NCBI GenBank assembly: GCA_937873515.1
Contig: CALMYB010000013.1
Coordinates: forward strand, 62,001-126,000
From: an uncultured Acidobacteriota bacterium
Lineage (GTDB): Bacteria; Acidobacteriota; Blastocatellia; Pyrinomonadales; Pyrinomonadaceae
DNA length: 64,000 nt
Reading direction: 5' to 3'
Both the position numbers and the translations under genes were made by a program. This document shows positions 53,418 to 62,352 of the stretch, piece by piece (the first letter of the stretch is position 1; the number at the start of each line of letters is the position of its first letter). A model generated the notes under the pieces. The model searched no databases and was not told where the DNA came from. It worked only from the letters and a program-made list of their open reading frames with translations.

Positions 53418-55343
53418 CTATTTTACTTTATAAAGACGATACTGTCCGCTTGCTGCAACGAGCGGGAATTTCCCAAAGTATTCATCGTTCGCTTTCAGAT
53501 CGTTCCGCTCGGGCGGCGACACCAGTACATAATCTATCCCGTATTTCTTGAGTAGAATATCAGCGACACCACCGCCGAGGTAGATCGCCTTAACGTCCCT
53601 TTCGCGGCCTTCAAAATCGATGCCGTGCGATGACAAATGCCCCGTGTACCGCATCAGCGACTGCCGGCCTGAAAGTACGACCGCAGAATTATACGTTGGC
53701 GCGTTCAAGATCAAGGCCTTCGGTGCGGTCTTCTGCTTGATCGCGTCGGCGATCTTCACGCCGTCAGCATCAAAGACCTTTACGACATTCTGCCCGCTCG
53801 CTGTGCGGTAAACATCCAATGCTCCGGAGGCGATCAGTGAGAGAAAGACGAGTGCGGCCGTCGCTTTGAGCCAAACCGATCTTTTCTCCCACGTCCAAAC
53901 GATCGCAAAGGCGATGAACGGTATCGAACCCGCGAACCAATAGATCAGGATCTTGATATTATCCCATTCCCACGGGGCGAGCTTGACGATATTTGCGATC
54001 ACAAAGATCAGCGCGAATGGAATGTAAAAAAGGGCCGCGCGTCGAAGGTGCTTGTGCTCTTCCTTAGATCCTTTTGTCCACGCAAGATAAACGCCGGCGA
54101 CGATCAGCGGAATCACAAGGCCTGTGTTCAAGAGCCAGAAGTAGAAGAAATTCTTGTCGCCCTTGTCCCAGCCAAAATTCCAGCCAATGAACTTCGAGGC
54201 GTCCGATGCCTCGCCTGTCGTCAGCCATGCGAGGATCGGCACGGCAACGATCGATACGCCGACAGCGAATGTGAACCATTCCTTCCATCGCCGCATATAC
54301 AAGAGCAGGCAAACTGCCGCGACGATGAAGACCACCAAGAGGCTATGCAGATGCACAAGCGGCAGCGTTCCGACGAGCGTCCCCAAAACAAAAGGCGGCA
54401 CGAATTGCGGGCGGCCTTCTTCGCCGTCTTGCCCTGAGAACGTCGCCCATAGCCGGTCGATCGCCATTATCGCAAGCGGCATCCCGAGAAGCAGGCTTCG
54501 CTGCGTGATAAACAGCACGACCATCGAATTGCCCCAGCGGAAGAGATTCGTGATCGTATAATCGCTCGGCAAAGCGGAAAGAAAATCGAAGAATCCTTTC
54601 TGTTGCTGCCAAAAATCACGTGCGAAGAATAAGAAACCAAGCCCACCGCTAAAGAAGAGCAAAAATGGAGCGATGCGGCCGGCAAGCTTGCTCAAGGTGA
54701 CGCGAACTGTAAAACGTTCGAGAAGAATGAGCAGCGAAAACGCCCACGTGATATCCTCAACGACCATCGCTCCACGCACTGATCCGCCAAGCTTTATCGT
54801 CAACGCCGTAAGAAGATCGGCGACGAAAGGATAGGCGAATTTCACGCCCGCGAATGACGGATTCAGCGGCGGGAAGTTCGCTCCGTCGGTAAAGCTGAAG
54901 ATCGCGCCGAGATGGAACGGCAGGTCGCCTAGATTCTGCGATCCGCCCGTAAAGATACCGTCTGGCGTCTGATAGATCGCCTGCGAAAAGAATAGGCAAA
55001 ATAGAACAAAAAAGAATGTGTAAAAAATGAGACCGCCGATGCGCTTGTTCCCGTGCTGGAGGTTGGAACGCGCACGCTGCCAATCTCTCGCGAGCTTGGT
55101 TCGTACATCTGGCTTCAGCAAGATCGCTGCGGGCAGAAGAGCCGTGAGAATCGAAAGAGCCGCCGTCGTCGGATCCAATCCAAAGAACAGCGTAATGACG
55201 AACCCTGCAACGCCCGATATCGCACACGAAACGATATTGCCCGCCGCAAGCCGCCACAAAAGCCGCTCGTCATCAAAGAACAGATAAGTAAAACAAAGCC
55301 CGCCAAAAAGAAAGACCGCGAGCACTATGAGGGCAGCGAGCAT
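53418..55343 (-). CDS. polytopic membrane protein, GT-C-like
   Basis: A 641-residue protein with about 13-14 hydrophobic spans and a soluble C-terminal domain (about 525-641; DAIKQKTAPKALILNAPTYN, YGIDYVLVSPPERNDLK). Loops with GSQNLGDLPFHLG and NPSFAGVKFAYPF near residues 135-175 carry the acidic/His pattern of bacterial membrane-mannosyl or dolichyl-type GT-C enzymes. I recognise the fold type, not the family. It sits between riboflavin synthase and the TIGR03663 gene, with 17-20-base gaps, so the three are probably co-transcribed. Confidence 0.65.
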   Translation of the reverse strand: MLAALIVLAVFLFGGLCFTYLFFDDERLLWRLAAGNIVSCAISGVAGFVITLFFGLDPTTAALSILTALLPAAILLKPDVRTKLARDWQRARSNLQHGNKRIGGLIFYTFFFVLFCLFFSQAIYQTPDGIFTGGSQNLGDLPFHLGAIFSFTDGANFPPLNPSFAGVKFAYPFVADLLTALTIKLGGSVRGAMVVEDITWAFSLLILLERFTVRVTLSKLAGRIAPFLLFFSGGLGFLFFARDFWQQQKGFFDFLSALPSDYTITNLFRWGNSMVVLFITQRSLLLGMPLAIMAIDRLWATFSGQDGEEGRPQFVPPFVLGTLVGTLPLVHLHSLLVVFIVAAVCLLLYMRRWKEWFTFAVGVSIVAVPILAWLTTGEASDASKFIGWNFGWDKGDKNFFYFWLLNTGLVIPLIVAGVYLAWTKGSKEEHKHLRRAALFYIPFALIFVIANIVKLAPWEWDNIKILIYWFAGSIPFIAFAIVWTWEKRSVWLKATAALVFLSLIASGALDVYRTASGQNVVKVFDADGVKIADAIKQKTAPKALILNAPTYNSAVVLSGRQSLMRYTGHLSSHGIDFEGRERDVKAIYLGGGVADILLKKYGIDYVLVSPPERNDLKANDEYFGKFPLVAASGQYRLYKVK

Positions 55344-55362
55344 ATCGATTCAAAAACCAATA

Positions 55363-55962
55363 TTACTCGAAATTACGTGCCAAGAGCATCCGCTCGACAT
55401 ACTTTGCTATGACGTCGGCTTCGAGATTGACGCCTTCTCCGGGCAATAGTCTTGAAAGGTTCGTCATTTCCCACGTCTTTGGAATAACGGCAATGTCGAA
55501 CTCCGATTCACGCAACGCCGCGACGGTAAGCGAGATACCCTCGACGGCGACGGAACCCTTAAAGACCAGATAATTAGCAAATTCAGGATCGAAACCGATC
55601 GTTACCGTGTGAAAATCGCCTTCGTCTTTCGCTACAAGAAACTCACCTGTCGAATCGACATGCCCTTGAACGATATGACCGCCGAGTCGCTGTGTGGCGA
55701 GAAGAGCGCGTTCGAGATTCACTCGCGAACCGATCTTAAGCTGATCGAGCGTCGTTCGGTCGAGGGTTTCCGGTGAAACATCTGCTGAGAATCCGTTCTT
55801 GTCGATATTGAGCGCCGTTAGGCAAACCCCATTCACCGCGATCGAATCTCCGTCCGCGATGTCCGACGCGATCACCGACGCGCCGAGACGAAAGATCGCT
55901 CCGGCCCCGCGTCGTTCAATGCTCTCGATCACGCCGAGTTCTTCGATCAGTCCTGTGAACAC
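55363..55962 (-). CDS. ribE: riboflavin synthase, alpha chain
   Basis: A 199-residue enzyme that dismutates two 6,7-dimethyl-8-ribityllumazine molecules to riboflavin. Two lumazine-binding repeats are evident: MFTGLIEELGVIESIE with VNGVCLTA in the first, and GGHIVQGHVDSTGEF with SVAVEGISLTV in the second. Length is normal. It lies apart from other rib genes, downstream of the TM2 gene (16 bases) and upstream of membrane glycosyltransferases. No FMN riboswitch is seen upstream. Confidence 0.96.
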   Translation of the reverse strand: MFTGLIEELGVIESIERRGAGAIFRLGASVIASDIADGDSIAVNGVCLTALNIDKNGFSADVSPETLDRTTLDQLKIGSRVNLERALLATQRLGGHIVQGHVDSTGEFLVAKDEGDFHTVTIGFDPEFANYLVFKGSVAVEGISLTVAALRESEFDIAVIPKTWEMTNLSRLLPGEGVNLEADVIAKYVERMLLARNFE

Positions 55963-55978
55963 GTTAATTTGTTAATAG

Positions 55979-56371
55979 CTAAAACCAACCTTTCTTGTTG
56001 ACGATGTAGGTCTGCACGAACTCTTCGTCCGATTTCGTCAGGTACATGATGCCCTCAATGACCCCTATCACGGCCATGACAAGCGATGGGATACCGCACA
56101 AAAAAAGCACGCCGACCGCCCAGACGGCGAGCATAATGATGCCCTCTGTGTTGTAGCCGAGAATGAATTTATGAATTCCGAGGCCGCCGAGAACTATGCC
56201 GAGGACTCCGGCGAGAACCTTTTTATCGGCTCCGGGAACCGCAGGCCGATTCTGCGGCTGCATCGGGCCGGCGTTGTAAGCCGGCAGCATTGCACCGCAG
56301 CTCGAACAAAGGCCTCCGCCTGCAACATTCTGAGAATGACAATTAGGACAGGTTACGTATTGTGTCTGCAT
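55979..56371 (-). CDS. TM2-domain protein with N-terminal zinc ribbon
   Basis: A 130-residue protein. A zinc ribbon (CPNCHSQN, then CSSCGAM; residues 8-29) is followed by a linker and a TM2 domain with two helices (about 51-70 and 78-105), marked by VLAGVLGIVLGGLGIHKFIL with the conserved G-x-x-x-H/D-xFY-like turn. TM2 proteins are inner-membrane proteins of unknown function. It has its own promoter. Confidence 0.88.
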   Translation of the reverse strand: MQTQYVTCPNCHSQNVAGGGLCSSCGAMLPAYNAGPMQPQNRPAVPGADKKVLAGVLGIVLGGLGIHKFILGYNTEGIIMLAVWAVGVLFLCGIPSLVMAVIGVIEGIMYLTKSDEEFVQTYIVNKKGWF

Positions 56372-56418
56372 AGCTCCGAAAAACGGCCTCCTTGACCGCT
56401 GTTACCCAACATCTACGA

Positions 56419-56448
56419 ATTATATTCCAAATCGTTCATAGATTGTAA
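56419..56448 (-). promoter_or_regulatory. promoter of the TM2 gene
   Basis: Minus strand TTACAA (56448-56443), 18-base spacer, perfect TATAAT (56424-56419). The gap 56372-56488 otherwise contains only leader sequence and the divergent promoter of the next gene. Confidence 0.6.
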
Positions 56449-56488
56449 AAGTTTGCCGCCGCGTGGAATAATCTTTCCTTCGACCCTT

Positions 56489-57013
56489 ATGGCAGAACCA
56501 GAACAAAGCAATTCACCGCCCGCACTAAAGATCGCCAACGGCGTACCGGAAACCGCTTCGCTTGCCGACCTTGTCGAATGGTTCATCACGTACGATGAAC
56601 GCGTCGGAAGGATCCGGCATCCTTTTGCAGACGAACTCTTTCGATGGAAACAAGAAGACGATACCGCTAACGGTGTTGCGATCTATCCATTCGAGAATGC
56701 TGAAGCTCGATTCGCTATCGGTGTCATACAGGCGGTCGCAGAAAACAAGAATGAAGAAGGATTGAAGTTCTGGATCACGGATATCGTCGAGGCCCTTGGG
56801 CGAGCACGCGAAACGAAGACTGAGATGACCACCGCCTACGATCTTGATTCCGACGCAGAAGCATTCGCTCTCGCAAAAGCGGAGAAACTGCCGAGCACCC
56901 TCGAAAAACGACTTTATCTATCGAGCTGCTGGCTCGAACTGCTCTGCACGGCCGAAGCTCGTATGCTTGGATGGGTCTATCAGGAACTGTACGGAAAGCC
57001 GTTCGAACCCTAG
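56489..57013 (+). CDS. soluble protein of unknown function
   Basis: A 174-residue protein from ATG 56489; a longer frame to 56453 lacks family-like residues. It is mostly helical and acidic, with WFITYDERVGRIRHPFADEL, NAEARFAIGVIQAV and a C-terminal LSSCWLELLCTAEARMLGW. There is no signal peptide or membrane span. I recognise no family. Its stop shares CTAG with the stop of the convergent metallopeptidase gene. Confidence 0.7.
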   Translation: MAEPEQSNSPPALKIANGVPETASLADLVEWFITYDERVGRIRHPFADELFRWKQEDDTANGVAIYPFENAEARFAIGVIQAVAENKNEEGLKFWITDIVEALGRARETKTEMTTAYDLDSDAEAFALAKAEKLPSTLEKRLYLSSCWLELLCTAEARMLGWVYQELYGKPFEP

Positions 57014-57843
57014 CGGAAGGTTTGGCAGTTCGCCATACTCCCCGATTTCATTCCGCGTCCGAACCATTCGACACGCTGCTGCGAACTGCCGTGGGTGAAT
57101 GAATCCGGCACGACGTAGCCTTGTGTCCGCTTTTGGATCATATCGTCGCCGACAGCACTTGCCGCACGGATCGCTTCTTCCGGGTCGCCCGTGTCAAGGC
57201 GTCCCTGAGCCGCGGCGTAGTTTGCCCAGATGCCAGCATAGCAGTCCGCCTGAAGCTCAAGGGCGACCGAGCCTCGATTGCCGGCTCCCGATGCCTGAAG
57301 GCGATCCATCGTTCCCATCAGGTTCTGAATGTGGTGCCCGAATTCGTGAGCGATCACATAGGCTTGTGCAAAATCGCCGGGCGCGCGAAACTCACGTTTG
57401 AGTTCGTCAAAGAACGCAAAATCCAAATACAAATTCATATCGCCCGGGCAATAGAACGGACCCATCGCGGCATCGCCTAGACCGCACGCGGAACGAACTT
57501 GTCCGGTATATAGGACAAGCTTCGGATCCTGATACCGAACGCGGGTCTGCTTCGGCAGTATCTGCTTCCATGCATCCTCGAGGCTCCCCATGATCGCACC
57601 GGCAAACTGCTTGTTTGTGTCCGGCTGCACGGGATTCGCGGAATTCGACGCAGGGGCCTGCACCTGCTGGCCGTCGATCGGACCGCCCGTTTGCAGGAGC
57701 GAGCTTGGGTCGCCGCCGCAAAGCAGAACAGCCAGGGCGATCACGAGCACACCCAGCCCTCCGCCGCCGATAGCGATGCCGCGGCCTGAGATGCCGCGTC
57801 TATCCTCAACGTTCGAACTTCTTCTTAGATCCTGCCAACGCAT
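57010..57843 (-). CDS. neutral zinc metallopeptidase, YpfJ/KPN_02809 family
   Basis: A 277-residue membrane-anchored protein: cytoplasmic RWQDLRRSSNVEDRRG start typical of the family, one helix (about 25-43), then the peptidase domain with the zinc helix HEFGHH at 166-171, YCPGDMNLYLDFAFFDEL before it and ELQADCYAGIWANYA after it (third ligand Glu region). The active site should face the periplasm. The substrate is unknown in the family. Confidence 0.93.
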   Translation of the reverse strand: MRWQDLRRSSNVEDRRGISGRGIAIGGGGLGVLVIALAVLLCGGDPSSLLQTGGPIDGQQVQAPASNSANPVQPDTNKQFAGAIMGSLEDAWKQILPKQTRVRYQDPKLVLYTGQVRSACGLGDAAMGPFYCPGDMNLYLDFAFFDELKREFRAPGDFAQAYVIAHEFGHHIQNLMGTMDRLQASGAGNRGSVALELQADCYAGIWANYAAAQGRLDTGDPEEAIRAASAVGDDMIQKRTQGYVVPDSFTHGSSQQRVEWFGRGMKSGSMANCQTFR

Positions 57844-58075
57844 AATGTTTTGATTCTAGAGCCTAACCGGCAAATCAGGAAGACTGAATCTATTTTTGTT
57901 GCCGCACCACACGCTAGGAAAGCACCGAGAACCGTCGATTTACTCCCGCAAAGCTATTGCTTGCATAAGTTAGCTTCGCAAAAGGCTTGACAGCCGCGGT
58001 GATTCTTAGGTATTCTTTCTGGGCATTACCGTTTCGCCTTGAATCTCCTTCGTTTCCAGATCACTTGGAGGAAAA
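57844..58075. other. divergent regulatory gap upstream of HU
   Basis: This 232-base gap has no gene. It contains the HU promoter at 57987-58016 and GGAGG six bases before the HU start. Nothing is recognisable on the metallopeptidase side. Confidence 0.5.
57987..58016 (+). promoter_or_regulatory. promoter of the HU gene
   Basis: TTGACA at 57987-57992, 18-base spacer, TATTCT (4/6) at 58011-58016. A leader of about 55 bases follows. Confidence 0.65.
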
Positions 58076-58348
58076 ATGATCAAATTGGACATCGTCAACC
58101 TCGTTGCCGACAGGACGGGAGTGCCAAAACAGAAGGCCGAGCAGGTCGTCGATTCGCTTTTTGAAGCGATGAAAGAAGCTCTGGCAAAAGGCAAGAGGAT
58201 CGAACTTCGCGGTTTTGGCGTTTTTGTCGTAAAGGCGCGTAAACGCGGCGTCGGACGCAATCCGCGAACTGGTACGGAGGTACCCATTCCGGCGGGCAAG
58301 ACCATTCGATTCAAGCCCGGCAAGGAGCTTTCTGCAAAGTCTGTCTAA
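58076..58348 (+). CDS. HU-family DNA-binding protein
   Basis: A 90-residue histone-like protein that bends and packages DNA. The N-terminal helices (VNLVADRTGVPKQKAEQVVD) are followed by ELRGFGVFVVKARKRGVGRNPRTG, which includes the HU/IHF signature and the DNA-gripping arm with the Pro in RNPRTG. GGAGG precedes the ATG. It is a single-gene unit with a promoter and a short terminator hairpin. Confidence 0.96.
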   Translation: MIKLDIVNLVADRTGVPKQKAEQVVDSLFEAMKEALAKGKRIELRGFGVFVVKARKRGVGRNPRTGTEVPIPAGKTIRFKPGKELSAKSV

Positions 58349-58366
58349 CTGAAGATCAGTTTGTTT
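58347..58366 (+). terminator. short hairpin terminator after HU
   Basis: AACTGA (58347-58352) and TCAGTT (58356-58361) form a 6-bp stem with a triloop that starts inside the stop codon; TGTTTT follows. It is AT-rich and probably weak. Confidence 0.5.
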
Positions 58367-58458
58367 TAGATCAAGAGGACCGCAAAACTTCCGCGAATCA
58401 AGTGCAGTAATACCGCGGAGATTTCGGTTCTTTTCGTTTTTCGCAATGAGAGCGTAGA

Positions 58459-59487
58459 ATGCAAGACGTCGAACCGGTAAATCAAGATTTTTTCTATGGC
58501 CGGGATCTGCCCCGACCCTCTGCATTGGTTCTTGTTCGGCACATTCTTCTGCTTGCACTCACATTCTGCACAACTACGATCGCGGGTACTCTTTATCCTT
58601 TCGGCCCGGTGAACGATTTTGTGGTCGGAAGCGACCCGCAGACCTTCGACGAGACGGTCGCGTTCTTTCTCAGCCTGCCGGAGAAATACATCGGAGTCAT
58701 AGGCCACGCGATCGAGCTTTTGTTCACGAACTCGTACGTACTGACCTATGGCCTCGAATTTTCACTTTCTCTTCTTCTGATCCTCGTCTCGCACGAAATG
58801 GGACATTACATCGCGTGCCGCATTTATAAAGTTGAAGCGACACTTCCGTTCTTTATTCCGACTCCGCCGATGATCGGCCCCGCGGGTACGTTCGGCGCGT
58901 TCATTCGCATCAAGTCTCCAATGCCGTCGAGAAAGGCAGTCTTCGATATCGGTGTTGCAGGGCCGATCGCTGGTTTTGTGATAATGCTGCCGATCGCTAT
59001 CGTCGGGATCTCTCAAATGGAGATGACAGCGAGCCAACCCGTTTCGACCGGCGGACAGCTCGTCTTCGGCGACCCGTTGATAATGCAGTTGATCGGCTTG
59101 GCTTGCGGCAAAGACCTTGCATTCGGCGTCGGGAATGCCTTCTATTATGCCGCCTGGATCGGAGCCCTCGTAACCGCAATAAACTTGATCCCCTCGGGGC
59201 AGCTCGATGGCGGACACGCCGTTTACGCGGCGTTGGGCGAACGCGTACATTACTGGACGGGCAGGATCGCGTTTCCCGTGATGGCGGTCATCTCCGTGCT
59301 CGGCGCATATTTTTACAGCAGCCCAAGCGGCTTTTTGATCGCTGTGATCTTGGGTTTCATGCTAAAGGTCGGCCACCCGCGGCCCTTTGACCAAACACCT
59401 CTCGATACAAAAAGAAAAGCAGTGGCCATTCTGACCCTGCTCATCTTTATTCTTACCTTCCTGCCTTTTCCTGTGAAGCTTGTTTGA
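58459..59487 (+). CDS. site-2 protease family (M50) intramembrane metalloprotease
   Basis: A 342-residue membrane protein with about seven spans. The zinc motif HEMGH (112-116) lies in one helix and the second ligand in NLIPSGQLDGGHA (about 240-252), the NxxPxxxLDGG pattern of site-2 proteases. No PDZ domain is seen, unlike RseP; the cytosolic start is short. Such enzymes release anti-sigma factors or transcription factors from the membrane. No sigma/anti-sigma pair is nearby. It is convergent with the LEA-like gene. Confidence 0.92.
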   Translation: MQDVEPVNQDFFYGRDLPRPSALVLVRHILLLALTFCTTTIAGTLYPFGPVNDFVVGSDPQTFDETVAFFLSLPEKYIGVIGHAIELLFTNSYVLTYGLEFSLSLLLILVSHEMGHYIACRIYKVEATLPFFIPTPPMIGPAGTFGAFIRIKSPMPSRKAVFDIGVAGPIAGFVIMLPIAIVGISQMEMTASQPVSTGGQLVFGDPLIMQLIGLACGKDLAFGVGNAFYYAAWIGALVTAINLIPSGQLDGGHAVYAALGERVHYWTGRIAFPVMAVISVLGAYFYSSPSGFLIAVILGFMLKVGHPRPFDQTPLDTKRKAVAILTLLIFILTFLPFPVKLV

Positions 59488-59490
59488 ACA

Positions 59491-60471
59491 TCATGACGCG
59501 ATATTCGGCAGAAGCCCTTTTATCTCATTCACGACACGTTCAGCCTCGTCATTTCCTTCAAGCGCGATCATAAAAAAGTCGTAGCTGGTCTTAAAGCAAA
59601 CAACGCCATTTCCGAAAAACCATACGCCCTCGAGCAGCGGATTTCCGCCGAGGATCGTGCCGATCGGAAAGCCTGTAACCTCCGTCGGGTTAAAGACCTT
59701 TGTCATCATCACGGCACCCGAAGCGAACGCAAACGCTCCGAGCATCGGTGCTCCAACGCGTTTTGCGATGTCGCGTTCGAATTCTATCCTTTCGCGCTCG
59801 GCATCATTGAGCCGGCCTTTCTCGATCAGCGTTTCACGTCGCTTCAAGTAGCCGTCAAAGCTTTCGGCGAGTTTCTTGACCGACCACGCCGGTATCGCCG
59901 AATTCAAAAGCCAATGCGAGTTGATGCCGGTGAAAACGATACCGAGCCCGGCCCCGACCATCATCGAAGCTCCGGTAACTGCGGCCTTTGCCGGGTCTTC
60001 TTTTGCGGACGCCGCCGCATTCTTCAGAGCAGTCAATATCGTATTGGTCGTTGATGTAAGCGACGCACCGAATCCCACGACCTTTGTTACACGTTTGGCG
60101 TTCGTGCCGATCGATGAGGCCGTGTCGCCGAGCGTTTCGCTTGCCTTGCCGGCAATGTCTGCGACCGCCTCGCCGGCCTTTGTGCCGACATCGACAGCGG
60201 CATCTCGGAGCGGTTCGCTCACATTCCAAGCGGTCTTTGCGGCATCTCCCGCGGTCGAAGCGGCATCTTCGACGACTTTCACCGCCTTTCGTCCGATGTC
60301 GGACTTCTCAGCCTGCGTCCTGACCGCAGCGGCACCTTTCTGGGCCGTGTCAACGACAACGCGTGCACCTGTCTCGATCTTGTCCTTTAGGCCTAGCTTC
60401 TCGTCGATGCCGTCCAATGTCTCGGTAGCCTTTTTCTGCCAACGCTCAAAGATGTCTTTTCCTTCACTCAT
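59491..60471 (-). CDS. membrane protein with long LEA-like amphipathic region
   Basis: A 326-residue protein. The first half (about 1-150) is a continuous Ala/Lys/Asp/Glu-rich amphipathic helix with 11-residue periodicity (AGDAAKTAWN, GTKAGEAVADIAGKASETLG), like LEA or apolipoprotein repeats. Hydrophobic helices follow (about 155-185, 235-260) with GASMMVGAGLGIVFTGINSHW between, and a C-terminal segment EGVWFFGNGVVCFKTSYDFF. No family is known to me. It may coat or remodel membranes under stress. Confidence 0.65.
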   Translation of the reverse strand: MSEGKDIFERWQKKATETLDGIDEKLGLKDKIETGARVVVDTAQKGAAAVRTQAEKSDIGRKAVKVVEDAASTAGDAAKTAWNVSEPLRDAAVDVGTKAGEAVADIAGKASETLGDTASSIGTNAKRVTKVVGFGASLTSTTNTILTALKNAAASAKEDPAKAAVTGASMMVGAGLGIVFTGINSHWLLNSAIPAWSVKKLAESFDGYLKRRETLIEKGRLNDAERERIEFERDIAKRVGAPMLGAFAFASGAVMMTKVFNPTEVTGFPIGTILGGNPLLEGVWFFGNGVVCFKTSYDFFMIALEGNDEAERVVNEIKGLLPNIAS

Positions 60472-60569
60472 ACAGCTAGTTTTACCACAAATCCCCCTGT
60501 CCGGAATACGCTTTTACTGCATCGAATGTTCGGATCGTTAGATGCTAAAATCTTTCGAGTGGAGAAATT

Positions 60570-60773
60570 ATGCCCAAGATTAAATGCCCGCAATGCGGCA
60601 AGGAAACTGAGTTTTCGGGAAATGAATTCCGCCCATTCTGCTCGGAGCGATGCAAACTCTTGGACCTCGGCGCCTGGGCAAATGGTGATTATGCCGTCCC
60701 TGCCGACCCGGCGAATCTGACTTCCGAAGACATTGCAAAGATCGAGGCTGCTCTCGAAACGAAGGACGAATGA
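60570..60773 (+). CDS. yacG: DNA gyrase inhibitor / zinc-finger protein YacG
   Basis: A 67-residue protein with a C4 zinc finger: Cys6, Cys9, Cys24 and Cys28 (CPQCGKETEF, FCSERCKLLDLGAWANGDYA), matching YacG including the conserved LGxW segment. E. coli YacG binds GyrB and blocks DNA binding. The acidic C-terminal tail is shorter than in Proteobacteria. The gene overlaps the next one by four bases. Confidence 0.9.
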   Translation: MPKIKCPQCGKETEFSGNEFRPFCSERCKLLDLGAWANGDYAVPADPANLTSEDIAKIEAALETKDE

Positions 60774-61024
60774 CACCACTTTTTTCGATCAGCATGTTTG
60801 AGGCCGCAGGTGTTGCGGCGGCTGTCACCTTTTTCCTTGCCTTGTGTGTCGTTGCGTATCTCGCCTTTCGGCTGCTCAAAAAGTCAGCAAAAATGGCCGT
60901 CCGCCTGATCGTCGTACTCGTGATCCTCGCGGTCGCGGCAGCCGGCAGCCTAGCGATCTATTCATTTCTCAAAACGCCAGCGAAACCCGCATCCAAAAGC
61001 CGACCGACGCGTTCGAACCAATAA
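60770..61024 (+). CDS. small two-span membrane protein
   Basis: An 84-residue protein with two hydrophobic helices (about 10-34 and 42-66) separated by KKSAKMAVR, and a basic Pro/Ser/Arg-rich tail. The ATG overlaps the yacG stop (ATGA), so translation is coupled. There is no recognisable family. Confidence 0.65.
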   Translation: MTPLFSISMFEAAGVAAAVTFFLALCVVAYLAFRLLKKSAKMAVRLIVVLVILAVAAAGSLAIYSFLKTPAKPASKSRPTRSNQ

Positions 61025-61093
61025 AAATGGACGATCCGCACCTGCAGATCGCCACAAAGTTGGAGACAAAACAATAAGAACCCGCAAAAGCCG

Positions 61094-61453
61094 CTACTTT
61101 CGGCCGCCGCGGAGAAGAAGGCCAAGTACGACGCCGATCGCCGCCGAGATCAGGATCGTCTGGCCGGGTTTCTGTCGTGCGAATTCCTTGGCGTCCTCGA
61201 TAAGCTCTTTCGGATCTTTAGAGGTAAGCTCCTTGAACTTGTCGCCGGCCTGCCCAAGATTCTCTCTTGCAAAATCATAGGCTTTGCCCGCTGCGTCCTG
61301 GACCTTCTTTCCGTATTCCTGTGCCTGCATCTTGATTTCTCCTAAAAACTCGTCGCTCTGATGCTCTGTGTACGTCTCTTCACTGCCAAGCGTGATAAGG
61401 CCCTGTTCAAGCTCCTTTTCCGCCTTTTTTACTTCATTTTCAAATTCTGACAT
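61094..61453 (-). CDS. DUF883/YqjD-like tail-anchored protein
   Basis: A 119-residue protein starting at ATG 61453 with GGAGGA upstream; the longer frame to 61660 is noise. An acidic helix (1-50), an amphipathic LEA-like stretch (AQEYGKKVQDAAGKAYDFAR) and a C-terminal hydrophobic anchor (TILISAAIGVVLGLLLRGGRK) give the DUF883/ElaB layout known to bind ribosomes and inner membrane in stationary phase. The terminal GxxxGxLLRGGRK is typical. It shares its LEA-like character with the protein at 59491-60471. Confidence 0.72.
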   Translation of the reverse strand: MSEFENEVKKAEKELEQGLITLGSEETYTEHQSDEFLGEIKMQAQEYGKKVQDAAGKAYDFARENLGQAGDKFKELTSKDPKELIEDAKEFARQKPGQTILISAAIGVVLGLLLRGGRK

Positions 61454-61679
61454 CGTAAGATCAGTCCTCCAAAAAAATATCGAACCCCATGAACACTCCG
61501 GTCGTAAAAGCTCTCGACCGCTCGCATCAGATTCAAAACGGCCTCTGAGGGTTGTAACGAAATTCGGCCGAAATTTGTTCCGCGAATGATCTGATCCGAG
61601 TCTTGACTCAAGGTTGACAACAACTTTCGGAAAATGCAAACTTATTCGGTAAGTAAGCACTTACTTAGGCGAGGATGAG
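61454..61679. other. 226-base divergent gap with TetR operator
   Basis: No gene is seen. TTGACA occurs at 61614-61619 without a good -10 partner. The operator palindrome at 61650-61667 lies just before the regulator start. Confidence 0.5.
61650..61667. promoter_or_regulatory. TetR-type operator palindrome
   Basis: TAAGTAAG-CA-CTTACTTA is a perfect 18-bp inverted repeat ending 12 bases before the regulator start. Size, symmetry and place fit autoregulation by the TetR protein encoded next. Confidence 0.75.
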
Positions 61680-62342
61680 TTGATAGAAAGTTTTTTTAAT
61701 TGTGATCCGAGCGCCCGAATGTCGGGTGATGAGCGCCGCGGCGTGATCCTGCGAGCGGCGGTGGAGCTCTTCTCCCAGCACGGATTCAAGGGCGCAACGA
61801 CAAAGGAGATCGCAAAGGCGTCGGGTGTGTCGGAGGCTATGCTTTTCCGGCACTTTGAGAATAAGGATGCTCTCTATCAGGCGATCATTGAAACAAAGGG
61901 CTGTCGCGAGAGCGCGACGAAATTTGCCTGCGAGGACGATGACGTTCTTAAAAGTGCTCTCGACGCAAAGGACGACGAGGCCGTCTTTTACCGACTCGCC
62001 CTGACGGTTCTTGAGAAGCAGCAATCGAACGTACCGTTCGTACGCCTTCTCTTATACTCTGCCCTCGAAGATCACGAGCTTGCAGAGAAGTTTTTTCACG
62101 AGTTCATCGAACGCGTCTATGTTTTCATCGGCGGCTACATCCAGGGAAGACAAAAGGATGGAGTATTCAGAAAGATGGAAGCGAGGCTCGCGGTAAGAGC
62201 ATTTCTTGGGATGCTGCTTCACCACTCGCTGAACAATGTTTTATGGGACAAGAGCAAGCACCTGCTCAAGATCTCGAATGAAGAGGCGGCAAAAGGATTT
62301 GCCGACATTTTGCTTAAAGGGTTAGAGGCCGAACGGGCTTAA
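61680..62342 (+). CDS. TetR/AcrR-family transcriptional regulator
   Basis: A 220-residue repressor. The N-terminal helix-turn-helix is clear (VILRAAVELFSQHGFKGATT, KEIAKASGVSEAMLFRHFEN), followed by a ligand-binding helical domain. TTG 61680 has GAGGA four bases upstream; ATG 61719 is the alternative and would still keep the DNA-binding domain. An 18-bp palindrome lies directly upstream, and the efflux adaptor gene starts ten bases downstream, so it most likely controls that efflux system together with itself. Confidence 0.92.
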   Translation: MIESFFNCDPSARMSGDERRGVILRAAVELFSQHGFKGATTKEIAKASGVSEAMLFRHFENKDALYQAIIETKGCRESATKFACEDDDVLKSALDAKDDEAVFYRLALTVLEKQQSNVPFVRLLLYSALEDHELAEKFFHEFIERVYVFIGGYIQGRQKDGVFRKMEARLAVRAFLGMLLHHSLNNVLWDKSKHLLKISNEEAAKGFADILLKGLEAERA

Positions 62343-62352
62343 TTTTGTAGAA

